DNA of 64,000 nucleotides from Gracilaria vermiculophylla (GCA_019155205.2 JAHNZQ020000079.1:611420-675419); one strand, 5' to 3'; positions 1 to 12,081 are shown, counted from the stretch's first letter. Numbers and translations: made by a program. Notes: generated by a model not told the origin, from the letters alone.

Positions 1-489
1 GTTCTCCAGAGCGCGCGCTGCGATGTTTGTGGTCCGATTCCCTGCTGTTTTGGCGTTTACCTCCGTCAGAGACGGTGTTGTCTCCGGGAAGTTTTTCCCT
101 ATAGGCAGCGGTACAGTGTGATTTACCCGTGGGAAACGGCATGTTTACCGTAGGGACGGAAGCAGACAAGCTTTTCAAAGGACGCGAAAAAGTGGTCCTC
201 TCCCCCCCCCTGAGAATGCGCGGCGGGAGACTCCGACTGTATGGCTTGCGGGTACGTATTGCAGTGTGAACTGGAATTGTTGTGGGTCGGTCATGTGAAC
301 CAGGCCCGTCCGACAAAGCCAGATTGTCTCCCGACACGTGGGGTAGATCTGAGAGACCCCGGAATGAATTAGGCAATACTGCAAGCCATATTTATGCCAG
401 TATAACGGATGTTAGTTGCGGATGCGAGGCAATTGCGTCCCGTAGAATCAGGCAATAAATGATTACCTCCAAGGAGGGAGGAGGGTCCG

Positions 490-1835
490 GGGTGACTCAA
501 TCACGGGTTGGAAGTTCGTGTTTGTCGTTCATGGTGACAACGACAGTATTAGTTTCTAGCCAGATGACCTTCGACGGTCCGTCTGCCACCAGAGGGTTTT
601 TGTGGCGCTTGTACCCGTTGGACGTAAAGAACTACTTCCGGATGAACACCAATTCGCCGGCTTCAATGTGTCTTTCACATTCTCGCTGCAAGCGAGCGTC
701 GAAATCTCGCTTGTAAGCGGGGTGGGAGCATGCAATCGACTGTCGCGTAGCGGGGACTAGTTTTACCAATCAGTCCTTCCACTAATGGCGCTAGTCAACC
801 AGTGATGGGAAAAGACCAAGCGCAGCCTGGGGTCCAAAAGCCACCAAAGGTGTATTCCGCGACAGCACCATCTGAAATGGGGACACGCCGGTATTTATGT
901 GTGATAGCGTGTTGTGCGCGGACGTCAGCACGTCCGTGTACAGGTTCTAGGTCTTTCGGATGTCAGCAACATGTGATGACGGAAAATCTAGGATAGTAAG
1001 GATAGACCGTTCAGCTTGCCCTTACATTGGGGATGAAATGTAACAGTGAACATGTTGTTTACGTCCAGGATAAAACAGACATACTGGAAGAACTTGGACG
1101 TGAATTATTTTCCGTTTTCGGATAGTAACTCCACCGGAGGGCTATATCTGGATTTCCAATGCGTGAAGAAAGCATTGAGAACCGCAAAGGCTGTAATCCT
1201 CCGTAGAGAGACTGTTCAAATCAGTTTTGAGAGATGGTCTGTGATAACGAGAAGGAAATTTTTACCTTTCTGGGTCTTTAATAGGGGACCGAGGATGTTG
1301 ATGGTAACCAACTAACGTAGTGCCGATGTAGGGAAGAGCAATAGTTTCGTTGTATGCTTGCGGAGTTTCACCCGGGTCTCTGCGCACTTTGTGTAGAAAT
1401 AAAAACAGTTGTGTAACAGTCTAGCGCTATGCAGAGCCAGTACGAATCACTCCTGAGGGTCAGGTAGAGCTGTCTACCACCGAGATGGCCTCTGACCTCC
1501 GCGTAGTTCCAAAGGTGCGACGCCCGCGCTTACAAGGAGTGGAAAACCACGATCTTTGGGGTGGCTTCAAGAGTGCGTACAAGATATCCGATGTCAGTAA
1601 TCCTGAAAGGGAGAAGTCTACCATCGTTGATACGGGCTAGCGCCTCCGTGCAAAACGAATCGGCAAAATGCTCTTGGATCATTTCCTCCGATTGTACCTG
1701 TACAAAACATCCCGGCACGAGTTTCTCATTGCTACCCATGCCTTCGGCGAGCATATTGTTAACATCAGCTTCACAGACCCAGTCGAATTGCCTTTCCGGC
1801 TCCACTGGGTCTACCCCCTCCGGATTGGAGGACAC
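490..1835 (-). pseudogene. Element A integrase remnant
   Basis: The 1835-1530 segment reads as a roughly 100-residue linker of the kind found between RNase H and integrase. Around 720-490 the minus strand, with one stop, gives a stretch like the integrase C-terminal region: a YKRDFDARLQ-type segment about 20 residues before a valine-rich FIRK motif, then a GPSKVIWLETNTVVVTMND-like GPF/Y module. I cannot recognise the zinc-binding or DDE core between 1500 and 750, where all frames are broken. A chromodomain was looked for in 1-490 and not found. Confidence 0.55.
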
Positions 1836-2065
1836 TGCCGTTAAACACAGGATTTCATTTTCTTCTGAAGGAAGTGGCTCCCCGGTAGTGGGCTTTCACG
1901 AAAAACTGCCTGGGGGCTTTGTGCACTCTTTTCGTAAACGTAGTGGAAGTCGTATTCCACTAGGCTGAGTCTTTATTGCATGAGGATCTTTGATTGATCC
2001 GAAATGTTCATCAACCACCTCCGTGAGGAATGGTCCATGTAAACGATAATATGCTCGCCCACAAG

Positions 2066-3460
2066 CTATAGGTGAGGGGTGGATAATGCCCACACGACCG
2101 CAAGACACTTGTTCTCTGAGAAGGAGTAATCCCGTTCGTGTTCATTGAGCGAGCTTGACCAGTAGCCCATAGGATGTCGTTTTTCTTTCGAGATCGTTTG
2201 AAAGATCGCGCATCCAACTTGGTAGTCGCTGTAGTCTGTTTCAACGGTGTATAGAAGACCTAGTTTGGGTGACGGAGAGATCCGTGCTGTAATGACCGCC
2301 TCCTCAAGGGAGATATATGCATACTTTTGAGCGGATTGAAAAGGTTCCGATTTGGTTGGATAACACTTTTTTAACAGCGCGTTGAGCGGCGCGGCAATAA
2401 CCGAAAAACTGGATATGAACTGTTTGTAGACGTTGACCAGCCTCAAGAAGGAGCTTAGCTCTGTCAGCGTTCTGAATTCCTTTGCTCTAGTGAGGGATTC
2501 GAAACGAGCTCCTTCGATTTATAGCCGTCCAGGGCTGATGGTGTGCCATAGATAATTCACTGAATCTGTGCAAATCTCGTACTTCCTCAGTTTGAAGTAC
2601 ATCTTTACATGCTGTAGATGGTCATATCCTTTTTCATATTGGTGGGATGTGCATCCAGATTATTTGAGAAGACGAAGATGTCATCCTGATACACAAGACA
2701 CGTCCGGTACTTGAAGTGGCTCCACAGGATGTCAATGGCAAGCTAAAAGGGGGTGAGGGCATGGTCTAGCCCAACGATCATCAGTTTGAAGCAGCAGGAG
2801 CCAGGATCGCAAACGAACGAGGTCTTGTAGTGGTCTTCTTCTCAAACTGAGACATGCCAGTAGTTCGAACTCGAATCAAACGCGGTAAACAGACTTGCAC
2901 TCGATAGGGAGTCGATACACTGATTCATATGGGGGATGGGGTACTAATTGGGTATCATCATGGCAATGAGCTGAGGATGGTAGACGTTAAACCACCAGGG
3001 TTAAATCGGACGTCAGTACTAGTACCACCCAAGATGCTCAAGGGGACTGAGCAGGATCAATTATACCTGCGTGGAGCATCTTGTACACTTCGAAATGTTC
3101 CGCCTTGCAAGCCTTTGTTCCGGCCCTGTGAGGATGCTGGGCTACCACCGGCTTTGCGTTCGGGGGCAGATCAATACGGTGTTCCATTGCCGAAACGTCC
3201 CCACGGGAACAGTCCAACATCGTGGTAAATTTCCGAGCCATATTGCGGAGGCGCTGACGGTACGACTCTGGAAGGTACCCATGGTCAAGATATTCGAGTG
3301 ACTTCTGAACGTCCACTGCGTCGAAGCTTGTCGGCCTGCAGCTTTCTCTCCCACTGGCCTCTCCCATACCCTTCTCAGACAAATTTTCGCACTCGTGGAT
3401 TTGAGATGACATCCTCTCACCCAGATGCTGGGCATTAATCTTCTTTGGGGCATTTTCATC
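2066..3460 (-). pseudogene. Element A reverse transcriptase and RNase H remnant
   Basis: The 3412-3038 part carries the conserved RT entry region (a HRIDLPPNAKPV-like segment followed by a MLHAGIIDPA-like segment). Near 2700 the minus strand reads LVYQDDIFVFSN, so the YxDD catalytic motif is present as YQDD. The 2446-2066 part contains the end of the thumb and connection region (FISSFSVIAAPLNALLKK-like) and the RNase H core: a LLYTVETDYSDYQVGC-like strand with the first Asp, then GYWSSSLNEHE and ENKCLAVVWAL. Stops and frame changes separate the pieces, so no full polyprotein could be made. Confidence 0.75.
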
Positions 3461-4035
3461 GAGACCGATTCAAAGGACCTCGGCCGTGGTCGTCTTGGAT
3501 CTGATAACTGCCAATGCCTGTGGCGTGGCTAAGCCAATGAAATGGTTTTCGCCAGATACCGCGAAGTTTTACCACTGTTTGGAACACGGATGCGGAAATA
3601 AGTATCCGGTTTCATTTGACCAGTCCCATTTACAACGCCTAATTGATGCTTATCGTATAACGAAAGAAATGGTTGAACAACACTTACGCCATGTTGACGA
3701 GAGTGTGCATTTACAATAACTTGGGTTCCTGCCGGGATCCCGATCAGAGAAGGTACTCGGAGATTTTTAGATTACCGCGGGCATGTGGATGATCCTGTAC
3801 AGCAGAGAGCGGTTCCGAATTTTGGGAGGTATTCTTCTAGAGACGACGAACTATCGGAACGGAGGACCATCATGCAATTCTACTCGCTTTTGGATCGATG
3901 ACATGGTCACTGTAGTCACATCCCAGTATCACTGGAGCTGCCAACGACTGGCAAACAACAAATTTGAGCTTCATTATCCAGCTTTCTTGACGTACTACTT
4001 AGTCGATGATTTTCATCGCTTTCAACGGCCTATTA

Positions 4036-4251
4036 TTAAGCATTCGCGATGTAAAGCGCAACTCTATGGGGGATTCGAGACCGCAATTGTGGGTGCAATA
4101 CAGATTCAAAAACAAACTTGGGGCTTGCACCGGTATCTAGCACAGTGAGATACCGTACCATAAACCGAGTGCTTAGTCCATGTTTGGCGTAGACCTTATA
4201 ATAACGCTCAGCCGTTTTCAGGACTCTGTCCGGGAACCCGTGATGGTTCAA
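4036..4251 (-). pseudogene. Element A aspartic protease remnant
   Basis: A 71-residue minus-strand piece contains VLDTGASPKFVF, the active-site D-T-G-A loop of a retropepsin. The flap and the second conserved glycine loop are not visible in the same frame. Its position between gag and RT fits the Ty3/gypsy order. Confidence 0.65.
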
Positions 4252-4499
4252 CCGGTGTCCACGGTCGACGAAGAACAGCGAAGTATTCCGAGTCTGCGTC
4301 TTCTTCGTCCTTCCTTCTTAGGATTTTCACCAGAGAGAGAGGCTGCGGTGCCTCTGGCGTCACAAGTTTTGGTATTGTAGACGCCTCTCCCAAATCGGAT
4401 ACTCCTGTGGTTAGTTGACCTCGTTCATAACGTCTTAAAGGGATCGCTGAGTTTCCTCTGTGACAAAGGCTTTGCCATGGCGGCAACGGTATCCCGTCG

Positions 4500-5873
4500 A
4501 AGCGGAGTTTGTTTCGGCTTCTTTCCGCGAAGGCCGTAGCGGTTTCAGCAGCTTGTGCTGCATGAATTAATTTGGTGGAACTGCGCTAAAGTCCGTTTCG
4601 GCATGAAGATGTGCCGCGATAGGGATCGATGCGTTTTCGTTACGAGTGAGGGACTTGTAATTGGACGTGATCGAATGCGATTCTTGGATCGAGAGGAGAC
4701 ACCACCGGGAAATTTGACCGTGGGGATTGATTAGATGGCAGATTTCTCCAACGACGCGACGTGAAGCAGCATTTCGAGTATCAGGGACTCGTCCCTGTGC
4801 TCCAAAGTTCGATTACCAAGGACCTTAAATACGGCTATAACCGTTTTGAAACGGAACAAATGGGCCGAAATGCGTCCCGCACCAACGTATATTGCTATAT
4901 CATCCCGCGCGGTCTCGTACGTCCCGTCCATTGTAGATGGGAGCTCTGAAGTAGAGGCTGACAAAGGATCGCTTTGAATGCAGTGAACAGTGTCCTACCC
5001 CCGCTAAGGCTGCCTGTCATTCATGAGAATAAGGGATGGAGACATGTTCTCCATAACCAGTTCCTTGGCGAATCTTGGCCTCTCATGAGGGTTACGAGCA
5101 TGATGCGCAGCAATTCTGGCTCCCGCGTGTTGTATGAATTCCGAGTAAGTGAGTCTTGGCTTATCTTTCCGATATTGAGCGACCAAAGTTTTGATCGCAG
5201 GATTCAGCCTGTTATTGAACATGGAACTCTGCTCAGCTACGGGAGGTACATTACCATAAAGGTGGAAAGACTTGTTAAGGTGTAAGAAATAGTCGTTTTC
5301 CGTCTCTCAGTACATCTGACGGGTGACTCACAGACCGAGGATTGCGGACGGAATCGCCTGATTCGTGGCATAGAAACACAGCGGGTACTGTACTGCTTCC
5401 GATCGGTAACCTATCTCTTCTTCGAAGACTTGGCTTGAACCTCAGAAAGAGCTGTGTTGGTCTTCAGACACCCCACGTAAGAAATCAAACAGAATAACAC
5501 AGGAATGTCCCTCGTGCACTAGGAGTACATCAACTTCGGCGTCAAGTTGTCGTAGAAACCCAAAAACCATTATCGGGTCTGCTCCAGAAGAGGCCTGGAA
5601 ACTTAGTGTGAATTGCATTCTCTTCATACAATCCCATACTCTTCCTGTGTCACGGTGTCTTTTTTCCATCGATGAATCCTCCAGCCGGTAGTAATGGTTA
5701 GACAAGAGCTTACGATACATTAGGTTCGCTGGCTTCAACTCCTTGAGACCAAGCTGCCTCCTACCCTTTTTGTGTGCCCGAATGGCACTGGTAGTCGCCA
5801 ACGACTCCTCGGAGCGAAAGAAGCGCCCTTTCAAGTCCTCATTACCAGACTCCGAGCTCTCAGAACCTCTCAT
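4500..5873 (-). pseudogene. Element A gag remnant
   Basis: Two minus-strand pieces are recognisable. The first (5873-5442, 143 residues) has a helical region ending in SSGADPIMVFGFLRQ, the start of the retrotransposon gag helical core, and matches the pattern HSLSGEDPISVLNFLTRF in element B. The second (5222-5004, 72 residues) has RLNPAIKTLVAQYRKDKPRL followed by a LTYSEFIQHA-like stretch, typical of the C-terminal half of the gag core. Reading frame is lost between and after them, and no zinc knuckle is visible. Confidence 0.6.
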
Positions 5874-6645
5874 ATCACTGGATGAAGATCTGGACGAAGT
5901 TGTTACGTCATCATATTAGGAATTCTTGTGCCTTTTGGACTTCCGCCTACGGTGGTCCTTCCGCATCTCTTTCTGATCATCTCCTTGGTAGGCTGCGGGT
6001 GGCTTAGCCACGATTGGCGGGTCCCTGAGGAGTGCCTTTTTGCACCGTCTTAAGACAGGACCGGACACAGCTGAACCGGATCTCAACTTTTTCTACGGAG
6101 GCAGCCGGTCCACCGAAATACTAAAGTATGGTACTGGCATTCGAACTCGGAAGACGTACGTCCTCGACCACTGCCCTCACGGGGTTTGCCTCGACAACCA
6201 CCCGTGCGTTGTGTAACTCCCTCAAAATGGTTTTCTGGGCAGCTCGCAAAGCGCGGAACCGCCCTATCAGGTCCTCAACCTGAGCAATTCCAACAGTACC
6301 AGGTGCTATTTGGGAAACTGCTTTGGCGAGAATCGCCGTAGACAGTCCAGCACAGTGTGTCAGATTATCCTGGAGAGCTAAAGAGAAAACTAGGTCTTTC
6401 GAATCATGGCCTAAAGATCGGGACTCTTTGCGGCTAGACTCGATCCAGACCGTATCGGGATCCGAGAAAAACGTTGATTGCCCGGTTGATCACCACTTAA
6501 GTGGAAGCGATTGCAGGTGATAACAGGTTACGCCCTGGATGGCGTATTCGGCATATTGAAACCGTAGAGGCGGGAAAATCATTAGATATTTAGGAAATAA
6601 GTCCTCATGAGGAGAAAAAAATTCAAATTATGCCTTTTAAACCTG

Positions 6646-6970
6646 GAGACCTCTTGTAGTGCAATAGCCTGCAAACCGGAAACCAAACGAGGACGTCCGA
6701 CTTTTTCTCCGCAGATGTAGTTCGGCGGTAGGGCCCTCTCGAGAGAACAACACATCAACATCGGCTGCAGAACCGAAATTGACTTCGCAGCACTTGGCGG
6801 GAGATGTATGAGGTATAAGAACGGTCCCCATTAGGAGCGTATACGTGTGTGTAATGCCTTTGGGGAGGATCAAGATGGTAAATAAAGGGGGAGCGGGAAT
6901 CGTTATATTCACAAGGTGGAGAATGTACCATCAAGGTGCGCAGAACGGGAGGTAGCGGTGAGGAAAAAAA
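6646..6970 (+). repeat. Dispersed repeat, copy 1 (inverted relative to 55930-56240)
   Basis: The sequence from GTGCAATAGCCTGC at about 6655 onward matches, with many substitutions, the reverse complement of 55930-56240. Shared landmarks include the GGCGGTAGRGCCCTCTCGA block and the AGCACTTGGCGGGAGA block, and a purine-rich tail with AAGGTGG. This copy lies between element A's gag and element B's 3' LTR. It could be part of an LTR of A or a separate element. The other copy is in the opposite orientation relative to its retrotransposon, which argues against a simple LTR. Confidence 0.6.
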
Positions 6971-7025
6971 ATAGAAATCGAAAAGATCCTGCACAAAGAG
7001 AGAGTACAATTGAACTGGAAAGATC

Positions 7026-7568
7026 TGTTGTACTTTCAGTTCTTCTTTCAAGGTAGTAGAGCACAACGTCAATTAGGAGTTTTTGTTGACTCTAAAGGTG
7101 TGTGTTCCTAAAGTGGGTCTTCAGCATCCGCTGTCGCGAGCCGGGGGAATTTTTAGCAAACACCAAGCGGACGGGGAGGTTCACTGGGCAGACAATGCTC
7201 CTACAGGCGCTGCTATGGTGCGACCTGAGGATGGACGGCTTAGAAACTTGAGTTGATCGACGAGAGACTCCAACCGGAAAAGTAGATGAAAGCTCAAGGG
7301 TGCTTGCTTTACTTCCCCAGACGTGGACCTCTATCGACAGATTAAGTATCAACCCGGGAGCCCGCCTCGGCAGGTCTCGCTATTGTACTAAAAACCTGGA
7401 AAAAATAACTAAAATAAATAATATTTCTACCGTCCCTTAAGGATACTGTAGCGCACTCAAGCGGAATTATGCACGAGGTGGCCTAGCTAATAAAATACGA
7501 GCCCTCCTTAGGAATACTTTACCATAAGGCCATACCACCGTTTTTCCCGTATGAGGCACTGTACTACA
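7026..7568 (-). repeat. Element B 3' LTR
   Basis: This 543-bp sequence starts TGTTGTAC and ends GTACTACA on the plus strand, giving TG...CA ends. It aligns along its whole length with 15497-16049, 16649-17101 (inverted) and 17803-18353. A polypurine tract lies directly inside it on the minus strand, which identifies it as the 3' LTR. Confidence 0.8.
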
Positions 7569-7581
7569 TTCCCCCTTTCCT
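7569..7581 (-). other. Polypurine tract of element B
   Basis: The minus strand reads AGGAAAGGGGGAA directly before the LTR start TGTAGTACAG. An uninterrupted purine run ending at the LTR border is the usual primer for plus-strand DNA synthesis in LTR retrotransposons. Confidence 0.75.
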
Positions 7582-8073
7582 AAATTGCGCCACGTCCTCG
7601 AGGTGCATCTTCCTATTTCGTAATCCCCGGGGTGGCTCTTATCGGTGTTGCGGCCAGCGCGGCCTCCGGCGATTGGCACATTCTCTCCTTCAGGCGTTCC
7701 TTATTTCCTTCATACTCCTGCGCGTCGTATTGCCGCGGGCTCGCTTTTTGTCCTTGCCGCGTTTGTGGGCCGTGCTACTCCTTAACCAGACTGCATCTCC
7801 TTCTTCTTGGTGTCGCCCATTGGTGCTGCCGCGCCAATTGGCGGGGCGAGTGTCCACGTCTTCCGGCGTGCCGTGCGTGATGCAAGCGCGCAACTTCCGT
7901 GGACGGAGCATCGGTGAGTCCCAAGGGGATACCGACCCCCTGGAGGCACTCGTCCTTCCAATCTAGTTGAGGCTTCTTCTTTTGGAAACACCCGCTTCCT
8001 CACGTACGCTCATCCAATCTCCGTGCATTTGCAAAACTCATGATACTCTCGTCCGTATCCCTGTCGTTTTCCG

Positions 8074-8589
8074 TTGGATATGAACACGCGGCTCGCTATG
8101 GTGCTCCATATCTCAGCGGACTCCGGTCGCCCGGCTTCTCCTCGAATTCGAAGATGGCGGCTTGACGCGGCTCCCTCCTCGGTGATGCATATAACTACGA
8201 ATCGTTCCCCAAGTGGTGTCATATATCTCTCCTCAGGTACTACCACGCATTCGGTTGCCATTCATCCAGATTCTTACACCTTCGGCATGCCTTCTCTAAC
8301 TCCGGCACCTCCGTCTCCTTCAAATTCTGGGGTGTATAACACCTCGACCGGTGCACTGTTCCGTCCAGGAGAGCATTTCGATCATCGCGCCCCGCGATTC
8401 TTCATCCCGTTCCAAAATAGGCGCATTAGTCTTCCGTGTCCCTTGGAGGATTACACTCACCACCTCGGCCCATACTTCCAGGCGATGCGATTCTGCGCCG
8501 TACCGAAGGTTTCGTGGAACAACCAGAAGCGGAACCGCCTGGATGCATATCACGCACGCTCACTCGCTTCATACTTCGGTGTACGGTGA
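8074..8589 (+). CDS. Antisense open reading frame in element B, part 1
   Basis: This 171-codon frame lies on the strand opposite to the element's gag-pol, between the polypurine tract and the chromodomain. It encodes no domain I recognise. Around residues 105-113 it reads RAPRFFIPF, preceded about 15 residues earlier by YNTSTGALFR and followed by an LEDY segment. Element C has a plus-strand frame at the same relative place with RAPWFHPF, preceded by YDAIMVANPRTGRG. The minus strand here has no env-like frame that I can support. It may be a decayed accessory gene of the element or an accidental frame. Confidence 0.35.
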   Translation: MDMNTRLAMVLHISADSGRPASPRIRRWRLDAAPSSVMHITTNRSPSGVIYLSSGTTTHSVAIHPDSYTFGMPSLTPAPPSPSNSGVYNTSTGALFRPGEHFDHRAPRFFIPFQNRRISLPCPLEDYTHHLGPYFQAMRFCAVPKVSWNNQKRNRLDAYHARSLASYFGVR

Positions 8590-9402
8590 AAATGCTCCAA
8601 CCACGGTGGGACACTGCGATACTCTGTATCTGAGGTGCGCTGAGGAATGAGAGGTCCAGGCTTGACTCCAGGTTTTGCTCCACAGAGAGACCTCGCACCA
8701 GAGAGCGAGGTGACCCGGAAGCATTTCCGACGGGCGCTCTGCCATCGTGGTGTTGCCCTTCGGTCTACCATACGACCACCTCTACTGGCTCAACCGAAAT
8801 CGTTGGAGGGCACACATTGCGGACGAGACTCGGGTACGCACCGCTTTCGGATATTTCTATGGTTGGCATGACACGGAATTCCATGACATGCCTTCCGGGC
8901 GGCGTCCGAAGTACTACCTCAAGGTGAATGACTCCTAGAGGGACCACTGTGTATCCCCGCACTTCTGCGTGCCGACACCCGTATCCTTCGCGTATCACAC
9001 CTCCCAGGTCCTGGATCCCCATGACTCCCTAGGGCGGCTTGCCATGTTGGCAGTCTCGACGAAGTTCGCTGTCGGCACCCTGATGGCGTATCTTCAAGCG
9101 GCGGACGAAGGGGTAACCTCCTATACTCGATGCCGCGACGACCGCCTCTTCTAATACTCGTCATATCAGGCAACCGTAGGGCATTTGCTGCCCTTGTCGG
9201 TGTCTATCATACGGGTCCTGCGCTTCTTTGGTATTTAAAACCTGCTTAAGGGCACCGCATAGAGTGGGTCCGAGGCGGAGACGCTGTTGGGTTACAACCT
9301 CAGGTGGCGTGGAGTGATACGCCGGGTTTTCTCTGGTACGATTACGGCGAGGACAAGTTCCACCCCATTGTGAGGAGTCCGAATGGGGACGATGACTGGT
9401 GA

Positions 9403-10146
9403 TCATACCCTGTCTTTCGCCGTCTGGTGCTTTCTCAAGTTCCTCAGGTGCCACGGCTCCAAGTGCCTGACTACGACCCCTTGTTGGAGAGCCTGGCACA
9501 TGATGCGCCCCGTCGGTTACGGGATCCATCCCTGGATATGGGCGCACCTCCTGAGGTGATAACTCCGCGGCTCGCCGCAGTGCCCAGTTCTCCCACTGTG
9601 GTGGCCGCCATGTCTCCCATGGAGGAGGACGAGATTGCTCCCGTCCGGGTACCTTCGGTACCAGTGGTGCACCCCCGCCTGCGGAGCGTCCCTGCGCCTG
9701 TTCTTCAACATCGCCTGAGGAGGATTCCAGTTCCCACACTGTGGTCATCTCCGGTGTCACCGACTCCGTCCTAGGCTTTGCCGACCTCCACTGCGGAGCC
9801 TATAGGATCACGTCAGAAAGCCCCTGTCCCAGCTGGTCCGATGTCCGCGGCTCGTTCCGTGGCGGTTGTTGCACCGTCAACGGAGGTGGCGGCATCGGGT
9901 ACACCGTCAGGAAGAGTCTCTTCAGGGGCTCTGGAGGTTGCCTTCCAGGAGGTGGTGCAGGCGTGCCTGGTGACAGATCGTCCTGCTCCGGCGTCTCCTG
10001 TAGAGGCTCTGTGCGAGGCGCGTGTTTGGGTCTTAGAGCTCCACATGGCCCGGACAGGCCGAGCCTCGATGGCGGCCCTCAACGGAGGCCTGTCAGAGTT
10101 CTTCGATAGCCAAGCGCTCACGGCAAAAGCGCGCCTCGAAGCGTAG
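9403..10146 (+). pseudogene. Antisense open reading frame in element B, part 2, one stop codon
   Basis: Same frame as the previous antisense piece. It stays open for about 247 codons apart from one TAG at 9772-9774. The N-terminal half is rich in Pro, Val and Ser (PVPTLWSSPVSPTPS before the stop); the C-terminal part is helical and Ala-rich, ending in ALTAKARLEA about 75 bases before the integrase stop. A competing minus-strand frame of 199 codons (9760-9161) overlaps it, so strand assignment is not certain. No known domain is visible. Confidence 0.3.
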
Positions 10147-10221
10147 TATTCAATACGATTTGGTGACATTTAGGTGATAGGACCCTGAAAAATAAAAGAT
10201 CTTTCGGATGGAGCAGAAGCT

Positions 10222-12081
10222 CTACAAACGGTAGTTCCAATATGCATAGGCCGTGCCCGCGTGCTCAACGACATGAAGTGCAGCCGTGGGATCATGCAAA
10301 AAGTGGTCGATGGCATTCTTGAAACAAAAAAGAGAACTCCGGGTAGGGGATAGACTGCGGAGGCGAAAACAACTCCGGAGGGTGGCCACCTCCCCCTTTC
10401 CTAATGGTAAGCGCATCTGTGTAGAGGCGTTTCCGCACCAGATTGGCGTGGTACCGCCTGAGGAAGCTCTCCGGGATAGTTCTGGGGGTTCTTCCGTGTC
10501 GTCCTTCAAGTTGTACCCATACCAGCGGACATAGTACAGTACTCCTGCAGGGGTTTGTCGATGGGAAACGATATGGTCCACCGCGTAGAGGACGTGACCT
10601 TCATGGGTCAGGATGGCATTGGGAGCCTCCTGAAATGGTTCATGGAGAGCGGTGATGCGGTTCCCAGTATCCCGTGGAGGCGTCGCGCCTGAGGTGGTCG
10701 GATGAGAAAATTCCGCGCGTTGTCCCTGAGGTGGGGTGACGGGCATTCCTGAGAGGCCGGATGTTGGAAATTTCGTCACTCTATCACAGGAGACGAGATC
10801 CCTGAGCCCGTTCACCTCAATGGCGACAGTTTCCCTATAGGTAGCCAGGACTTTGTAGGGCCCTGAAGTGGTCGGCGCTAACTTGCGCGTGACGTCCGGC
10901 GGTTCGTCGGATGTTTCCCCGGGTTTGTCACGGAAAACCTCGTCGCCATCCTTCGGATGAGGGCCTTCCATAACCTTTCGGCCAAAGTCCTGTTTGTATC
11001 TCCTCTGCGAGGCGTTGAGTCTCTCCTTTGTGAGGGAGACTGCGTTCTCATACAGCCTTAGGATGGAGCGTTTGGCTTGCGCCGCTGTTGGAGCCTGGTG
11101 CCCATCCGCCGGGTGCGCCATGGCGTGGGCCGGAATGACGGCACTTGGTGGGATGCGCGAGAGCAACAGATGGAAAGAAGTGGTCCCCGTGGAGCGGTGC
11201 ACCTGCAGGTTGTATGCATGTGTGAGGGGGCCCAGATATGCGTCCCATTCCTTCGGGTGGTCTGCGACGTAGTACTTCAGCCTCGAGGAGATGGTCTCGT
11301 TGAACCTCTCTGCCTGTCCGCTGGTCTGGGGGTAATACGCAATTGTAAACGACTGGTTCATCTCCAGTATTCCGGAGACGGCGCTGAAGAGTTTTGACGC
11401 AAACTGGGGGCTATTTTCCGTAAGGAGGTATAATGGTATACTGTGGTGGTAAACCCAATGCTCCAGAAAGGCGTCGACAATCACTGCTGCAGTGGTACTC
11501 TGGAGGGGTGTTGCACGCGTGATCTTGGAGAAACGGTCCGTTCCCACGAGGATAAATCGGTGCCCTCGCTCCGTCTTGCGGAGAGGACCCAAAATATCCA
11601 TGGCCACAATTTCCAGCGATCCTGAAGGTGGGATCAGCGTGAGAGGCGTCCGGTGCTTCCGTATATTTCCCCTAGTGGTGGCGCTGGAATAACAATCCGC
11701 CACCGTTTGGAAGGCGTTACTAGCCATGTTTGGCATGTGGAACTCCATTCGCATGGTGAAATACATCCGGGATCCACCGGGGTGCTTTACGAGGCGAGTA
11801 TAGTGCGAGAGATACAACAATTTCGCCCGTAGTTTCGTGGGGACCACCTTCTGGAGAGCTCCATCCAGGGGGCCCCAGCGTACGAGCACGCCGTCTTGGT
11901 CAACGTCGAATGACGATGTCAAACTCCCGACAGTGGCGAGACACTTCTTCCAGTATGCATCTCTACTTTGTTTCTTCAGGAACTCCGCTACGGTAATGGG
12001 GAGAACTTCTTTCTCCTCCTCAACAAGAGCCATCACCTCAGGGAGTCCACTATACTTTCCTCCAGGTTCACAGCATTCCAA
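10222..12081 (-). pseudogene. Element B integrase with C-terminal chromodomain, inactive
   Basis: A 619-residue frame covers most of integrase. The zinc-binding module is visible as LLYLSHYTRLVKHPGG followed by FQTVADCYSS, where the second cysteine of the CxxC pair is replaced. The catalytic core has MDILGPLRKT (first Asp), then LLTENSPQFAS in place of the usual TDNGxQF, so the second catalytic Asp is Glu. The Glu of SGQAERFNET is present. A GPYKVLATYRETVAIEV module follows, then a chromodomain (about residues 500-540: YAVDHIVSHR, YYVRWYGYNLKDDTEEPPEL), which in chromoviruses directs integration to marked chromatin. The last 80 residues run into non-element-like sequence. The broken DDE triad makes this a pseudogene. 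Confidence 0.85.

Larger units (their letters stand above)
1..7025 (-). mobile_element. Element A: decayed Ty3/gypsy LTR retrotransposon, 3' end outside the window
   Basis: Reading the minus strand from high to low coordinates, gag-like sequence (5873 down to about 4500), an aspartic protease (about 4251-4036), reverse transcriptase and RNase H (about 3460-2066) and integrase (about 1835-490) appear in the standard Ty3/gypsy order. No domain is intact: frames change every few hundred bases and stops are frequent, so this is an old copy. The upstream end runs into a dispersed repeat (6646-6970) and then abuts the LTR of element B at 7026. I could not delimit A's own LTRs. The order of domains and the short motifs listed below are seen directly. 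Assignment to Ty3/gypsy rests on protease-RT-RNase H-integrase order. Confidence 0.8.

Noticed and set aside
9161..9760. A 199-codon minus-strand frame as an env-like gene of element B
   Set aside because: It has no signal peptide, no TM segment and no conserved motif, and it overlaps the better-supported plus-strand frame.
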